64,000 bases of DNA from Apus apus. Taxonomy: Eukaryota > Chordata > Aves > Apodiformes > Apodidae. The first letter of the stretch is position 1. Each line of letters opens with the position of its first letter. This document shows, piece by piece, positions 1 to 48,410 of the stretch. The notes beneath the pieces were generated by a model that saw nothing but the letters and a program-made list of their open reading frames with translations, ran no database searches and was not told the origin of the DNA. Both the position numbers and the translations under genes were made by a program. Where the stretch lies: positions 168,794,274 through 168,858,273 of the forward strand of contig NC_067282.1 in assembly GCF_020740795.1 (NCBI RefSeq), given 5' to 3'.

Positions 1-3000
1 GTGCCCGCGCTTCGGCCGGCTGTAAGGCGAGGAGGGCGATGCGTTTGCAGTGCCGTAAACCTGCAGTGTTTGCTGAACGGACCTGTCCTGCACACCTGTA
101 TCTGTACACAGCTGCCAGAAGTAACTGCTGCCGAAAGTTAACCCAGCAGGTGTGAAAGGAAAAGGTGCTGTGGGAGACTAGGTCAGTGCTGGGAGTAGGT
201 CTTGGTCACTCCCTGAAGCTGCCATCCAGCAGAATGCTTTAAGAAGTAGCAGCACATAAAATCCTTGTGCTCATGCAGACCTATTGGCTTCGTAGTTTCT
301 AAGGTGACAGCTTATTTACCGTGTTAAAAGTACAGTCTGTTTCATGGCAGGTGGATCATGTTCAAGAATAACTTTCAGCCTGTTTCTGTACTTTTATTCT
401 GTCAAGCCTTAGTCTAAAAGTCAGAAAGTAAGGCTGAAACTTCTTGCTTGTATGCTTTCCTTGATTACAGCCAGTGAGGTGTTATGATGTACAACAGTTC
501 TGTGCACAGCAATTACAGTGTCACATTCAGGACTGGCTGTAAAAATGTTCCAGGAGCCTGCCAGAGTGCTGCCAAGGAAAGACCCCTTTCTGTGTGTGTT
601 CTAGTGTGTGCGTGGGACCAACTCATCTGTGAATTAATGCATGACACTGAGCCCACCAGCTGCCGTGACAGAACTGGACTCTTTCTACCTGTATTAGTGG
701 TTTTTTAAAGATTATGAAATGGAGTATTGTCCAGCCTCTTACTGGTGGTATCAGAAGACTCAAAACAGATGTCTTAAATGAGGTCCATCATTAAATGCCT
801 CCCAATTTGCTCCTCAAGTGTTAGTTTCAGAGAGGTACTCAGCAGTATTAGTACTGAAGATTACAGCAGCCAGATGCTTAACAATTACCAGTTGCGAGAT
901 GTCCTTTACTGTCAGACTCTTCCCTTTGCTAACCATATATATGCACCAAATACCCTCCATTCATTTGCTTTGGTAACTCAAAGCAACTAGTGACAAGTCT
1001 GCTGGTGTGATAGCCACACATTAAGCACAAGTCATGCCACTTGGTAGAAATGAGCAATGGTTTCTATGCAGACAGTGGTTTAAACCTGTCATGTATCATG
1101 CCAGCTGTTTTTATTATTGACAACTTGTAATTTGAAAATTGAATAAATCAGCTGTTATCTGGATGACAGATATGAATCACCAACGTTACTGGATAGTAGA
1201 GATATATTATTGAACACTTCTGTAGAAGAAGAGAAAAAGATAATACTTTAGACCACATTTTGATTAATGCATAATCATTTAGACAGTAGCTTGTACATGT
1301 AATTTGTAGCTTTTTTATCAGTAAATAGATTTTGCAAGACTGTAAGATAGAAGTGATTGGAAGTAGATGATGACTATAGTCACACTATGTAGCTGATGTC
1401 AGAGTGTAAAGACTGATTAAAGTTTGAGTTAAAGTACTGGAAATTGGTGGACCATAGTTGAAGTGAGTTTTGGTTTTGGATATTGGATAGCAGAGATCAG
1501 TCATAAGCATGAAATAAGAACAGAGGAACTGTGGAGGTTTCTTGCAAAGACAGCTACTCTGATTGCTCTATGATTCCTTGATTTCCTTGCTTCAGTCACA
1601 TCAGTTGCATTGTTTCGTAGTGTTCAAAGTAGCTCAAAAAACGGTCAATTTATTTTTTTTCTAAAGAGTATATAGGGTTTGTTATGTCTGTCAGCAACCG
1701 ATGCTGTACTGTCAATACTTTACCTTTCAATGCAGAATGGGGGAGGATTATCCCTCTGTATGTTTCCACTAGGGGCAGCACTTAAAATCAGTTTTCTAAA
1801 AGCTCTCTTTCACCTGTTTCTTTGTAATTTGATGTCCATAGGCATGTGTTCCTGGAAATTATCCTGTGAATATGGAAGTATGAGCAATATTTTCAGCCAC
1901 ATTGTAAACAGAATTCCCAATTATTTGAATGGTAGCGGAACTGAGCTATCATGAGCCATCTAAAAATATAACGTCTGAGCGTGGTACTCAGTGAGGTTCC
2001 TTTCCTGAGCTCTTTGTCTAGGAAAGATGGGCTAAGTTGTCCTTTGGAGGTGCCCAGCTTTCTCCACTCACTCTAAAAGAATCCAAAGTTAAACCAGGCA
2101 CCTGAAGTTTAAATGGTTGGCATTAAGTGAGAGGAGTCCCATCTCTTGTGTTTCCTTTTGAAAAATGTATTGATCTATAGTGTCCTGGTATAATAAATGT
2201 ATGTAGAGAAAGTTGCAGATTAATTTATATACCTAGTTCAGAAACTTTTAGCATTTTGCTCATGTTCAATCCAGTTAAAATATTCATGTGCTCGTTCCTG
2301 TTATGAATTCAATTTCCATCATGTTTCTCATAAAAAGTGGTGGAGTAGCTAAGCCTATAAAATAAAAATTTAAAAATTATTAAATTTTGAGTGTGTTCTA
2401 TTCTGACTAAGGACTTAAGGTGAAAGTGATGAATAATGTGTCCCATAGTTGGAGTTGTCAGTTGAAGGCTTGGAGAGGACCAAACCCCTAACTTAATTTT
2501 GCCTTTTGGATGTTTAATTTCATATTAGAATCATAGCTACAACAATCAGTTAAGTTGATGTTGTTTGCAAGTTTGATAATCCAATACAGTAAATGTGCAG
2601 CTCACCAAGAATATAGAAACTCTCAAGTAACACCAAGCACTTTATGAATCTTTGAGTAGAGGCAGCTTCTATTTCACTTGTGGATGCACAGATCTGATAT
2701 CTAATATTGTATGGAATACTGAAATAATCTGCACTAGTCCACTAAGGTGGTGTCTCTTTGCTGAGGAAATTTTGATCTGTGGGTTATCAATTTAAAATGG
2801 AGAGTATTTACTCCTCTAGTAATTGCTCCTCTAGAGCAGAACTGAAATAGGTCCTCCAGAATGATGGAAAATACAATCCCATATGCACTATAAAAGCCAG
2901 GGATACATAGGCAGGCAAACACATGTGCAATATTGGCTCTTTTGGTAGACTAGGAAATGAAGAAAAAGCTGATAACACCATTTATCAGCTCTGAGCTGCA

Positions 3001-6000
3001 AATAAATTTTCCACTGCAAACCTGAGATTACAGATGTTATAGGCACAAATCTGGATACTTCACATTAATATTTACCATTTGTTATGTTCTTTAATGTATA
3101 TACATAAAACAGCTCATAAAACCATGCAACCTAGTCTGCATGCTTGACATTGTAAAACTGAGACAACATATGCACCTGTTGGTCTTTTCATGTTATTTTC
3201 TTTATTGTTCTCAATAAAACTTTTTTTGTGACTTAGAGCTACTCCACAACGAAAGATGGTAGGTTTGTGTCTTTCTTATTTCAGATAAAATACTTTTTAA
3301 ATTCTCAGTTCTCCAAACATCTAACATAACTGTATGTTTCAGTAATGTATTTTTAGTGAATTACTAGGTCTTTAATTAAAATCATAGTTAAAAACAATAG
3401 TATATTAACAGATCCTAAATTACAGCTAAATTTATGAATTTCAGTTCTGAATTTAAATTCAGAGTTGAAATACTGGTCTTTAGAGCCGTCAAATTTGACT
3501 GGGCAATCCCCTTGCTTTCCAATAGATCTATAAATAGGCTTGTGAATGCCATTTTCAACATTGTTTTCTACAAAAATATTGCAGTGCTGTTGCTGCCTAA
3601 TTCAAGCCACCTGTACTAAGGAAACTAATAGGTGAATAATTGTTTGTCAGAAAAACTGCTCAATATTTGAAATAAAAGAGGTTACAAATTCTGCCTTCTA
3701 AGACACAGACTGGTAGAGTATTTTTCCATGTAATATGTAACTGTAAATACCAGAAGCATGGCCTGGCCATGTGTTCACTCTTGTAAATTTCAAATTATTT
3801 GGTACAAATCTGATTTATTAGCCATCTGTAGGAAAAACTACTGTGACATGGCTCTAACTATAGGCTGTATAATCGTGTCATCCCTAATCTCGTAATGGTT
3901 ATGGTCATTGTCTCAAAAGGCAGAGTACAAGAGGAAGAAAAGTAAGTATGTTTTAAAGATTTTCTTGGTTGCATTATCATCCCAAAGAAAGGGATAGTTG
4001 TACTTAATAAGGACAATGAAATCAGCCCTCTTTACTTCATCTTCAGAAAAGTCCTTGGGAAGTAGGCTACCACTTTATGAATAGGGAAAACTGAAAAAAA
4101 AGGTGGCTGACTTGTTAGGAAGGTGGCTGAGACTGGCAGGAGTTCCCTGTTACTCAGTTCAGGGCATGTATCTCTCAGGTTGTTTTTTTTCTCATGCATA
4201 AGGCAGGGTTGTTTCTGTGCTTACAGGCTGTATTTGCAAGTCATGTAATTTGGATTGGACATAACCATATCTATTATTTCTACAAAATGTATCTGTAGCA
4301 GCTGCGCACACAAAGCATCCCCTCTTCCCAAAAAGTGAAAATGGAGGTGCAAGTTAATTCAAACATTAAGTCTTCTGGAATATTTCTTTGAAGACCAGGA
4401 GACATTAATTCATATAGTATCAAATGGTATAAAAATATCTCTGTGACAATACTTTATTTCTGTGATATATCAGTGTTGTATCCTTGCCAACAGAGACTTG
4501 TATAACAATGTAATGGCTTTTTAAGTGTTTGTTTCCATCCAGGGCTCTTTCAGCCCAGGCACTTCCCAATCTCATTGTTCCTTTGTTCTAGCGGATGTAC
4601 AAAGCACTGAGTGTTTTGTTTTCTGGACCAGATAGATTAGATAAAGTCTGAATTTCTGAACTTCACCTTCTAGGCACGCAACTCTGTTCTTTGCTAATGC
4701 ACCTTAGAAGACAGATTACCCAAGACAGTGTAAATGCCTCTAAAAATGTAGGAGATGTCTTCTTTTGCAGGATTTGCCAAGTAATGCAGATTACAGTGTT
4801 GATTACTTTTGCAGGACTAGTGATCAGTCAACCTTACCTAACTTTGTCAGAGAGAGAATTGAACTTCTTGACAGTTATCATGACTGTTCTCTTGATAACA
4901 GTCAAATTCATACTTTTTCAGCTGTCTGTGCATCTGACCACATGTAGTGCTGGAATTTATTTCTGACTCCTAAAGTTTGACCTTTCTGCTTAGAACAATT
5001 GCCTTCAAGGAACAAGTTTATACCCCCGCTATTCACTTTTGCCTGCATAATAGTCTTCGGTGGCTTAGTATATATTATAGGTGGAGCTGGTAGTCCAGCC
5101 TATTGTTAAGGTTTCCTGATACTTTTCATTAAAACCTCCTGTCTCAGTTGCTGTAACTGGGTGAAGTTTTAACTGTTTGGCCAAAGTTTCATGTGCTTGG
5201 TCTTTGGCTTGAGTTATAAATTTTTTTAAAAAAATTATTTATTTATTTTTAATCAGAGTCGGTTTGCCCTTAAAGAAAGGGTCAAGAAAATAAGATTGTT
5301 ATTTTATTTATTTATTTTGTTAATTTAGTTTTCAGCTCTTTTTCTGCAGAGCACTAGCATCTCCATGATCCAAAGCAGTAATCTGAATTTAAGCAGTGAC
5401 CAGGTTTCAAAGGGACGTGGTCATTTTCACAATCACAGTGTCACAGACTGATTGAAATTGTAAGGGACCTCTGGAAGTCATCTGGTCCAAGTCCCCTGTT
5501 CAGGAAGAGCTACCTAGAGCCAGTTGCCCAAACCATGTCCAGGCAGCTTTTGAGTGTCTCCAAGGAGGGAGATATTCCCTTGAAGTTACTAATATACTTG
5601 ATTGATGGAGCATACCACCAAAACCTGGCACCAGTATGTTCTCAGCAGGGCTTTGTAAGAAGCAGTTAAAAACTGCACTGCAAAGGCTGAGAGGACACCT
5701 ACCTCCTAAAATACAGCAGTAGGAGCATCCTGGGTCTAGTAGCCTTTAAGGTGTTTCTTCTTCAAAGCCTGGATGGTGCAGAGGGTTTAACTGCTCCTCA
5801 GAAAGCTCTTCCTTGATCAGGGACCAGGCAGCAATGACTCCATAGGAAAAACTGTGTTATTTTTCTGTGTTTAAGGCACTATTCATACAGAGACCTCAAT
5901 TCTCAGCCTGGGTGCACTGTACAGTCCCTGTCTGATGCTAGGTAAGAGCATCACAGACTGTGCTCGTGTGAAAGCCAAATTTAGTTGTTAAATTATTGAG

Positions 6001-6973
6001 AAATCTTTATTCTTTAACTCCCCAACTTGTGGATGCTGGATTTTGCTGCTTTGGGTTGTTTTACAATGCCTTTTTAATATGCTGTTGCTTAACCGTATTG
6101 GAGGGCATAAGTGTCAATACCTTAGTACATTAACATGTAATACATTTCTTCTGATTTGCACACAGTCTTGCGAGTGATGAAATACACCTGGAAATGCAAG
6201 CAACCCGAGTCTTTTGGTTTGGGCAATGTTTCCCATCCCTCTAGAGATACTGTGTTTTACAGGTGACTTCATGTGAGAGCTCCTTAATAAACAACAGCAC
6301 CAAGAGTTTCTCAGAGAAATATTCCCAATTAAATATAGTTCCTAAAAGGTTATCCAGTGTAATGTTTTATTTTGTTTTTAATTTATATGAACAATACTAC
6401 AGCAGAGCAGAAGCATATTCTGTAAGGATCTGTTTGAAGTGTTCAAAGTTAATATGAAAAACAAAGGGTTATTGCCCTTCAAAGTGTGTACATTCTCATG
6501 CCTGTTAGTGATAAAGCGTCTAGCGTGGGTGCTAGGAAATGGAAGCCATGGGTACTATTGGATCTATACAGCTACATTACACAGAGGCATTGAGTATAAT
6601 TCGCTGGATTTTCGTGTTTGCTGTTTCTTTTTAAGGTTGTTGCAGTTTTGCTAGCCACAGATTTCCAAGCTTGTTGTATACATCCACAACTGGAAGTGTT
6701 TTTCTGTGTGTGTGAGTGAGTGCACATATGCACAGGTAAAATTTCTGAGTTCCATGGGACTCTTGTAGAAGGTTTCAGAGCTGTGATGTTTATAAATGTA
6801 AACAAAAAGACTTTTTGATAAGGAACTGGCAGCATGATGATGATAAAGGGAGAGTTCTGGAAGTTTTTTTGTGCTGCTGGTAGAACTTCAGATGATCCCA
6901 GTGTAAGAAATACTAATTTATGTTTTGTTGGTTTGTTTTGTTTTTTTGGGTTGTTGTTTTTTTTTAACTACAG
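1..6973 (+). other. Upstream part of a PTPRB intron, or 5' flank; no exon recognised
   Basis: No coding exon was identified before the FN3-2 exon at 6974. Bases 1-60 are CpG-rich and contain a donor-like site (see findings); after that CpG is scarce and the DNA is AT-rich, as in an intron. All longer open frames (484-708, 1679-1954, 4691-4966) lack the FN3 pattern of a core Trp and L-x-P-G-x-x-Y. A degenerate CR1 fragment lies at about 5432-5580. Two A/T-rich patches with ATTT units lie at 5218-5325. A poly-pyrimidine tract at 6941-6970 belongs to the acceptor of the first exon. Confidence 0.6.
5432..5580 (-). mobile_element. CR1 LINE fragment, old
   Basis: The plus strand reads like a diverged inverted CR1 3' end: a degenerate TCACAGACTGATTG start, then AAGGGACCTCTGGAAGTCAT, TCTGGTCCAAG and CCAAGGAGGGAGA. 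All are hallmarks of bird CR1 tails. Similarity fades after about 5580. The element is oriented minus and too decayed to code. Confidence 0.75.
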
Positions 6974-43662
<36,689 letters not shown>

Positions 43663-46600
43663 GAATGTTACAGATACCTGCTTTTGTGACCACATTTGTC
43701 AACTAGGGGGTTGGTTTGGGTTTTTTTATGTATGTATTTCATGCACTAGAAAGGTGCCAGACCTTTCTGTTGAGACTGTGTATAATTTATTGGTCTGGTC
43801 ATTTTAAAAAAGATATATAATTTAAATGTAATAGATAATAATGTATATAATTGTATTTTGGCATTATGTAAATATGTATTTTTTCCATATTGTTTATATT
43901 AATATTAAGCTTCAGATAATACTATTTTTTTCTTACCATAGTTTTTATAAACTGTTCTACATAAACTATTTTGAATTGTATGACTAACAGGACTGCTGTA
44001 TTTAGGGCAGTATTGGCATGTGACACACAGGAAAAATCCTATAAGGAGAACCTCATTTTTCTTGAACTAGTTGAGTGTTTGTGAGATGAAATAAGCTACT
44101 ATTGAGTAAGGGAACAGTAGTCCTGTATAGGAATTATAATGCTACTCTACACTTCAAACTTACTGCTTTTGTTCTGACAAAAAATGGGTATAGCCCATGA
44201 CACAATGACATACTTTTTACAGAACTCATTAACAGCCAAGCAAAACAGGGTTCACCTCACTAGAAACAACTGTTTCACTCTAATGTGACATAGAAAAATA
44301 TCCAACAACATAAGCTGCCGTGAAGTCTAGGAGACCTCTCCCCCCACACACATGCTCTGAGGGGGGACAGGTCACATTCTGATTTCTTTACACTGGTTTA
44401 AGAGAGCAGAATCAGACCACAGCCCATGTCTGTGCATTTTCACATGCATATAATTATAATAAGAAAGTTGTTCAAGGAAATGCCTCAGACATTCATAGTA
44501 ACAGCCTACTAAGGAAGTGGAGTCTGGCAACTTACATAGCTCATTAAAAACAATGCTGTACTGTGACAGCTAAAAATCCAGAGAGATTATAAATGTGTTG
44601 AAATAAAGACATATAAAGGTATGTATCCCACAGTTTGCACAATTGACTTCAGCCTCAAGCTGCTTGCCAGGTAGCTGCCTTGTCCCAAGTGTTGGTCTCT
44701 GTCAAATGCCATTTGCTTTCACAAAGGGAAAGCTTGGCCCCAGCATGTCCACGTAGAAAGACTTTTTCATGTAGATGATGCCCAATGTCACCACAAAGTT
44801 GGAATAGAAAAAGGCTCATCAGTAAACCAGGGATGTAGGCTGGCAGGGCTGTGCTAATCATTGGACGACTGAAAGCATTTAGTGATTAGCAAGGAGTACA
44901 CTCAAAGAGCACTCGCCAGGTATCCTGCCCAGCCAAGCAGATTAGGCACATCCTCTCTCCTCTGTAAAGAGGATTCTCACTCAAGAGACTGAACACACCG
45001 TTCAGCTATTCTTTGTCTTTGTGAAACACTCTTTAAGCAGAGAAGAAGCAGTACACAGTTCTTCTCCATCACAAAAAGAAAAAAGGGCTTGATAGTTCTC
45101 CTTTTAGCTATCTACTCATACTTTACCTAGAGAAAACTTAGCCTGCTGCTGAAGACAAGTGCCTAAATTCCACTTCTAGTTTGGAGAGAAATAAACCTTT
45201 CTGAAGGCCACCTGAGAACTAGCAAATACACCTAAGTGCCTAATTGAGGAACTACTGTGGTCCTGGGCCAGGACTACTGTGATTTCACCATGTCTCATTG
45301 GAGCTGCACTCTCTTTGTGTTAGGAACACCTGCCTGATGTTGACTGAAGAAATCTGCTGGTCAGCTCTGACTTAAATCATTCCAAAGCAGAACCATCAGG
45401 ACTACGCACATTAGTGTCACTCTAGTTTTCCTAAGGAGAAAGAAACAGCCTCATAATCACTCTTACTTCCTGCTGCGTTGGTGGTCTCATCCTTTCTTGA
45501 CCCAGTATCTTCATATGCCTCAGATGCTACCCTTCATATCAGCTTTCAGAGCTGCTCAGAACATGTAAGCTTGGTAAACCTTTTAGGTGTCTCTGTATAA
45601 AAATGCCACTCATTCCTCTTGCACAGCCTCTTTGTCCCCACGCAAACCTCAAGGTTCACCACCCTTAGTAGGATTTGAAGAGCAGAATTTGCATTGTAGT
45701 GGAAACCGTTTTCACAGAGGGAGATCTAAGCAAAACCACAAAGAAATGTGCACATTTTCTGCAAGCCCCCTTTTTATCTTTTTTCCTTTGCTAGATAGAC
45801 TCTAGGTTAGCAAGCAAGGACAAACAAGCACGGCAGCTTTAGATCGATCATTGACCCTGCTAATAACAGGCATCATGAAAATTGCTGTTGTGTTACGTGT
45901 GCTGCATTTAGTCCTTTCTTTTTGCAGTGGTAGCTGAGGAATGAAGATCACCATGTTAGTTACCAGCAGTACAATTACCCTGTGAATACATACCAAATGT
46001 ACCCTATAAATTATCTCACGCTATATATTACTGTGTCATTTTTTACACTTAGGGAAATGGAACTTGCTCAATAATATATGATCTGCGGGCAAAAGTCTGA
46101 TTGTATACTATGTATGCATGTTGTTCATCATTTTCAGAAGGACAGGCATCGTTTTGCTCTTTCTTTTAACATTGTCTCTCAGCTCCTTCCTCCGCACCTA
46201 CAGAGTTCACAAATCTGCAGCCAAAAGGATGATGTTGTAGCAGACAGCTATTTTCATCTTTTCTCTCAGCTAATAATGGGGACGGTTCCTAAGCCTCTTC
46301 CTCCTCATCACTTAATAACATGACAGATGACCTTAAACACGCTGGCACAGTGCTTTTGAGCAGCATCACATTGCTGCCTAGCCAGGTCACACTTTGAGAA
46401 TTGCTCTGGTTCTGCTTTCTAGCCAGTTCTCGTCATAGGAAACCAATGTAAATCCACCAAGAATAAGTAAAAAGTATCTATGTAGCATTTTGTTAAAATA
46501 AGACACCTACTTATCAGTATAATTAATTATATTTACCGTGCCTCTAAGCTGAATAACAGGACCAATGGGAAATTGTTAATGTAACAGGAATGAACTTGAA

Positions 46601-48410
46601 GGAGCCTTTGCACTGAACAAGGAGAGCTCTTAAGGAAAAAGACATCCTCTGCTGTAGAGGATGTTTCTCTTATGAATGTCCACAAATGATGTTCAGAATT
46701 CCCTTCCTGATGTTTCCCAATAATAATGTTATAAAGCAAGGCTAGTGTTGTTGCTGATCCATAAGCTAAGATTTGCACACTTGGAGCCCAGTCCTGTGAA
46801 TCTCTGCATTGTCCACAAAGCTACCTGAGTACTTCCATGAAAGTCAACTGGAATGCTTGCCTGAAGAATATCATTCCACTTCTGAAGCACTTGCAGGGTT
46901 GGGCTTTTAGGTTAATTCAAATTTTTGTATTGAAAGTTATTTAATAATGAAAAAAAATAGTAGTAAATGGTTTGTTGTTTTTTTCTTAAATCTGTGCAAT
47001 ACAATTACAAGATCCACTACCAGTTGTAGAGAAAAAAAAAAAAAAGATTTTGCATAGCTAGAGTTGATAAATGATATTTTTTGTTACTAATGGAACACAA
47101 AAGTGGGTGAGAGAAATAGGCATACTGTGAAGATGTCATAAAAGTGCAACTTTAAACACTTTTTCTGCTGCTATAGTTATTTATACAGCTTATATATGTG
47201 CCTAAAATTGCCAGAAATATTATTTTATGCCATCATATACTATGAATTTCCTTTCAGGTGTAGAACAGAGAAAAGAAAATGTATGAGTTTTAAGTATATA
47301 TTATATAATATGTATGGTTATTTACACTTTGAATTTGAAAGCAAGAAGTTAAATCCTAGACAGACAGGAGTACATGAGCACTTAGCTGTGCTCCTCAGCC
47401 TGGGAGTTAACATATGGGCTAGAGGGGTGGGAACAACAACCTAACTAATGACTGTACTAGCATCTCCGTCCAGGGCCACAGCTTGGAGGAACATCTGACC
47501 TACCTACCAAGGGGCGGTGTGGCAGGTGCCTACATGTATTCAGATTTCCTTCAGTGCTTCAGACATGCAGTTTGTAGGAATATGATGTGATATAAAATGA
47601 TAGCACCTGTCACCCTGGTGGCCCTGTCAAAGGTGTTGAGGCTATGGAGCTGTAAAGTCTGGGACCTGTAGTGCAAGGAGGCTGCAACCTAAACAGAAGA
47701 TGAGTGGGCACCCCTGTACTGGGGCAGCTCAGTGCAGACCCCATCCCCTCAATTGTCCCTCACAGGCTGACAAAGTCAGACTCCTGACCTCTTGGTAGCA
47801 CCACTGTGGCCAAAGCAAGCTGGTCTGCTATCAGTAACCTCGCAGATCAACAGTTAGGGCAGACTGGGGTGTGGTTTGTAAGACTGGCAGGAAATACTGG
47901 AGACTAGGGACTAGCTAAATTTAGCAAATGCTGTGGAATTTGGGCACATACAGTGTTAACGATGCTTGTAGATTGATATGCATGATGATTTGGTTGTTTC
48001 TTGGTTTATCTGAAATCTGAAGAAATACTGTAAGTAATGTCAAGTAGCTAAATATATATTTTATGTATATATTGCTCTATGGCAGAGCAGTATGCTAGAG
48101 TAGAAAAACCCACAATTTTGAAATGTGGCTAGCCATACATTCCTTACCAGTGCCTGGAGTAAAATGTCTGAAAAACATCTTCAGCACATAGTCCATTCTC
48201 ATATGCTATAGAATTACTTACTTATATTTGTGTTCCTAACAAACATCGGGTGAAGACAGTATTGTGCTACTATTGTCAATTTAATTTATGCATTTGTTAA
48301 GTATATTTTTGTATTTTCAGCTACAGTCAACAAATCAAATATATTTGAGTATATTTTACACATTTTTATAAATAGTTCATGAATAAACCATCCATTTAAA
48401 AAAAAGAAAT
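43663..48410 (+). other. PTPRB: Probable PTPRB 3' UTR
   Basis: The DNA after the stop is very AT-rich for about 350 bases (43780-44000), typical of a 3' UTR, and no other gene starts before about 48.4 kb. Candidate AATAAA signals lie at 44602-44607, 45190-45195 and 48382-48387. The last follows an AT-rich stretch (48040-48390) and is my preferred end; the earlier ones could give shorter isoforms. Pumilio-type UGUANAUA elements occur at 43842, 43867 and 48064. The true end cannot be set without transcript data. Confidence 0.45.
48382..48387 (+). terminator. Candidate distal polyadenylation signal
   Basis: This AATAAA sits at the end of the AT-rich tract downstream of PTPRB and is followed by an A-rich patch and then more ordinary composition. 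It is one of three candidates; 44602-44607 and 45190-45195 also fit. The call rests on position and composition only. Confidence 0.35.

Noticed and set aside
484..708. Open frame considered as the missing FN3-1 exon
   Set aside because: It has a stop just after the only nearby acceptor, lacks an FN3 core Trp and L-x-P-G-x-x-Y motif, and has no donor in phase 1.
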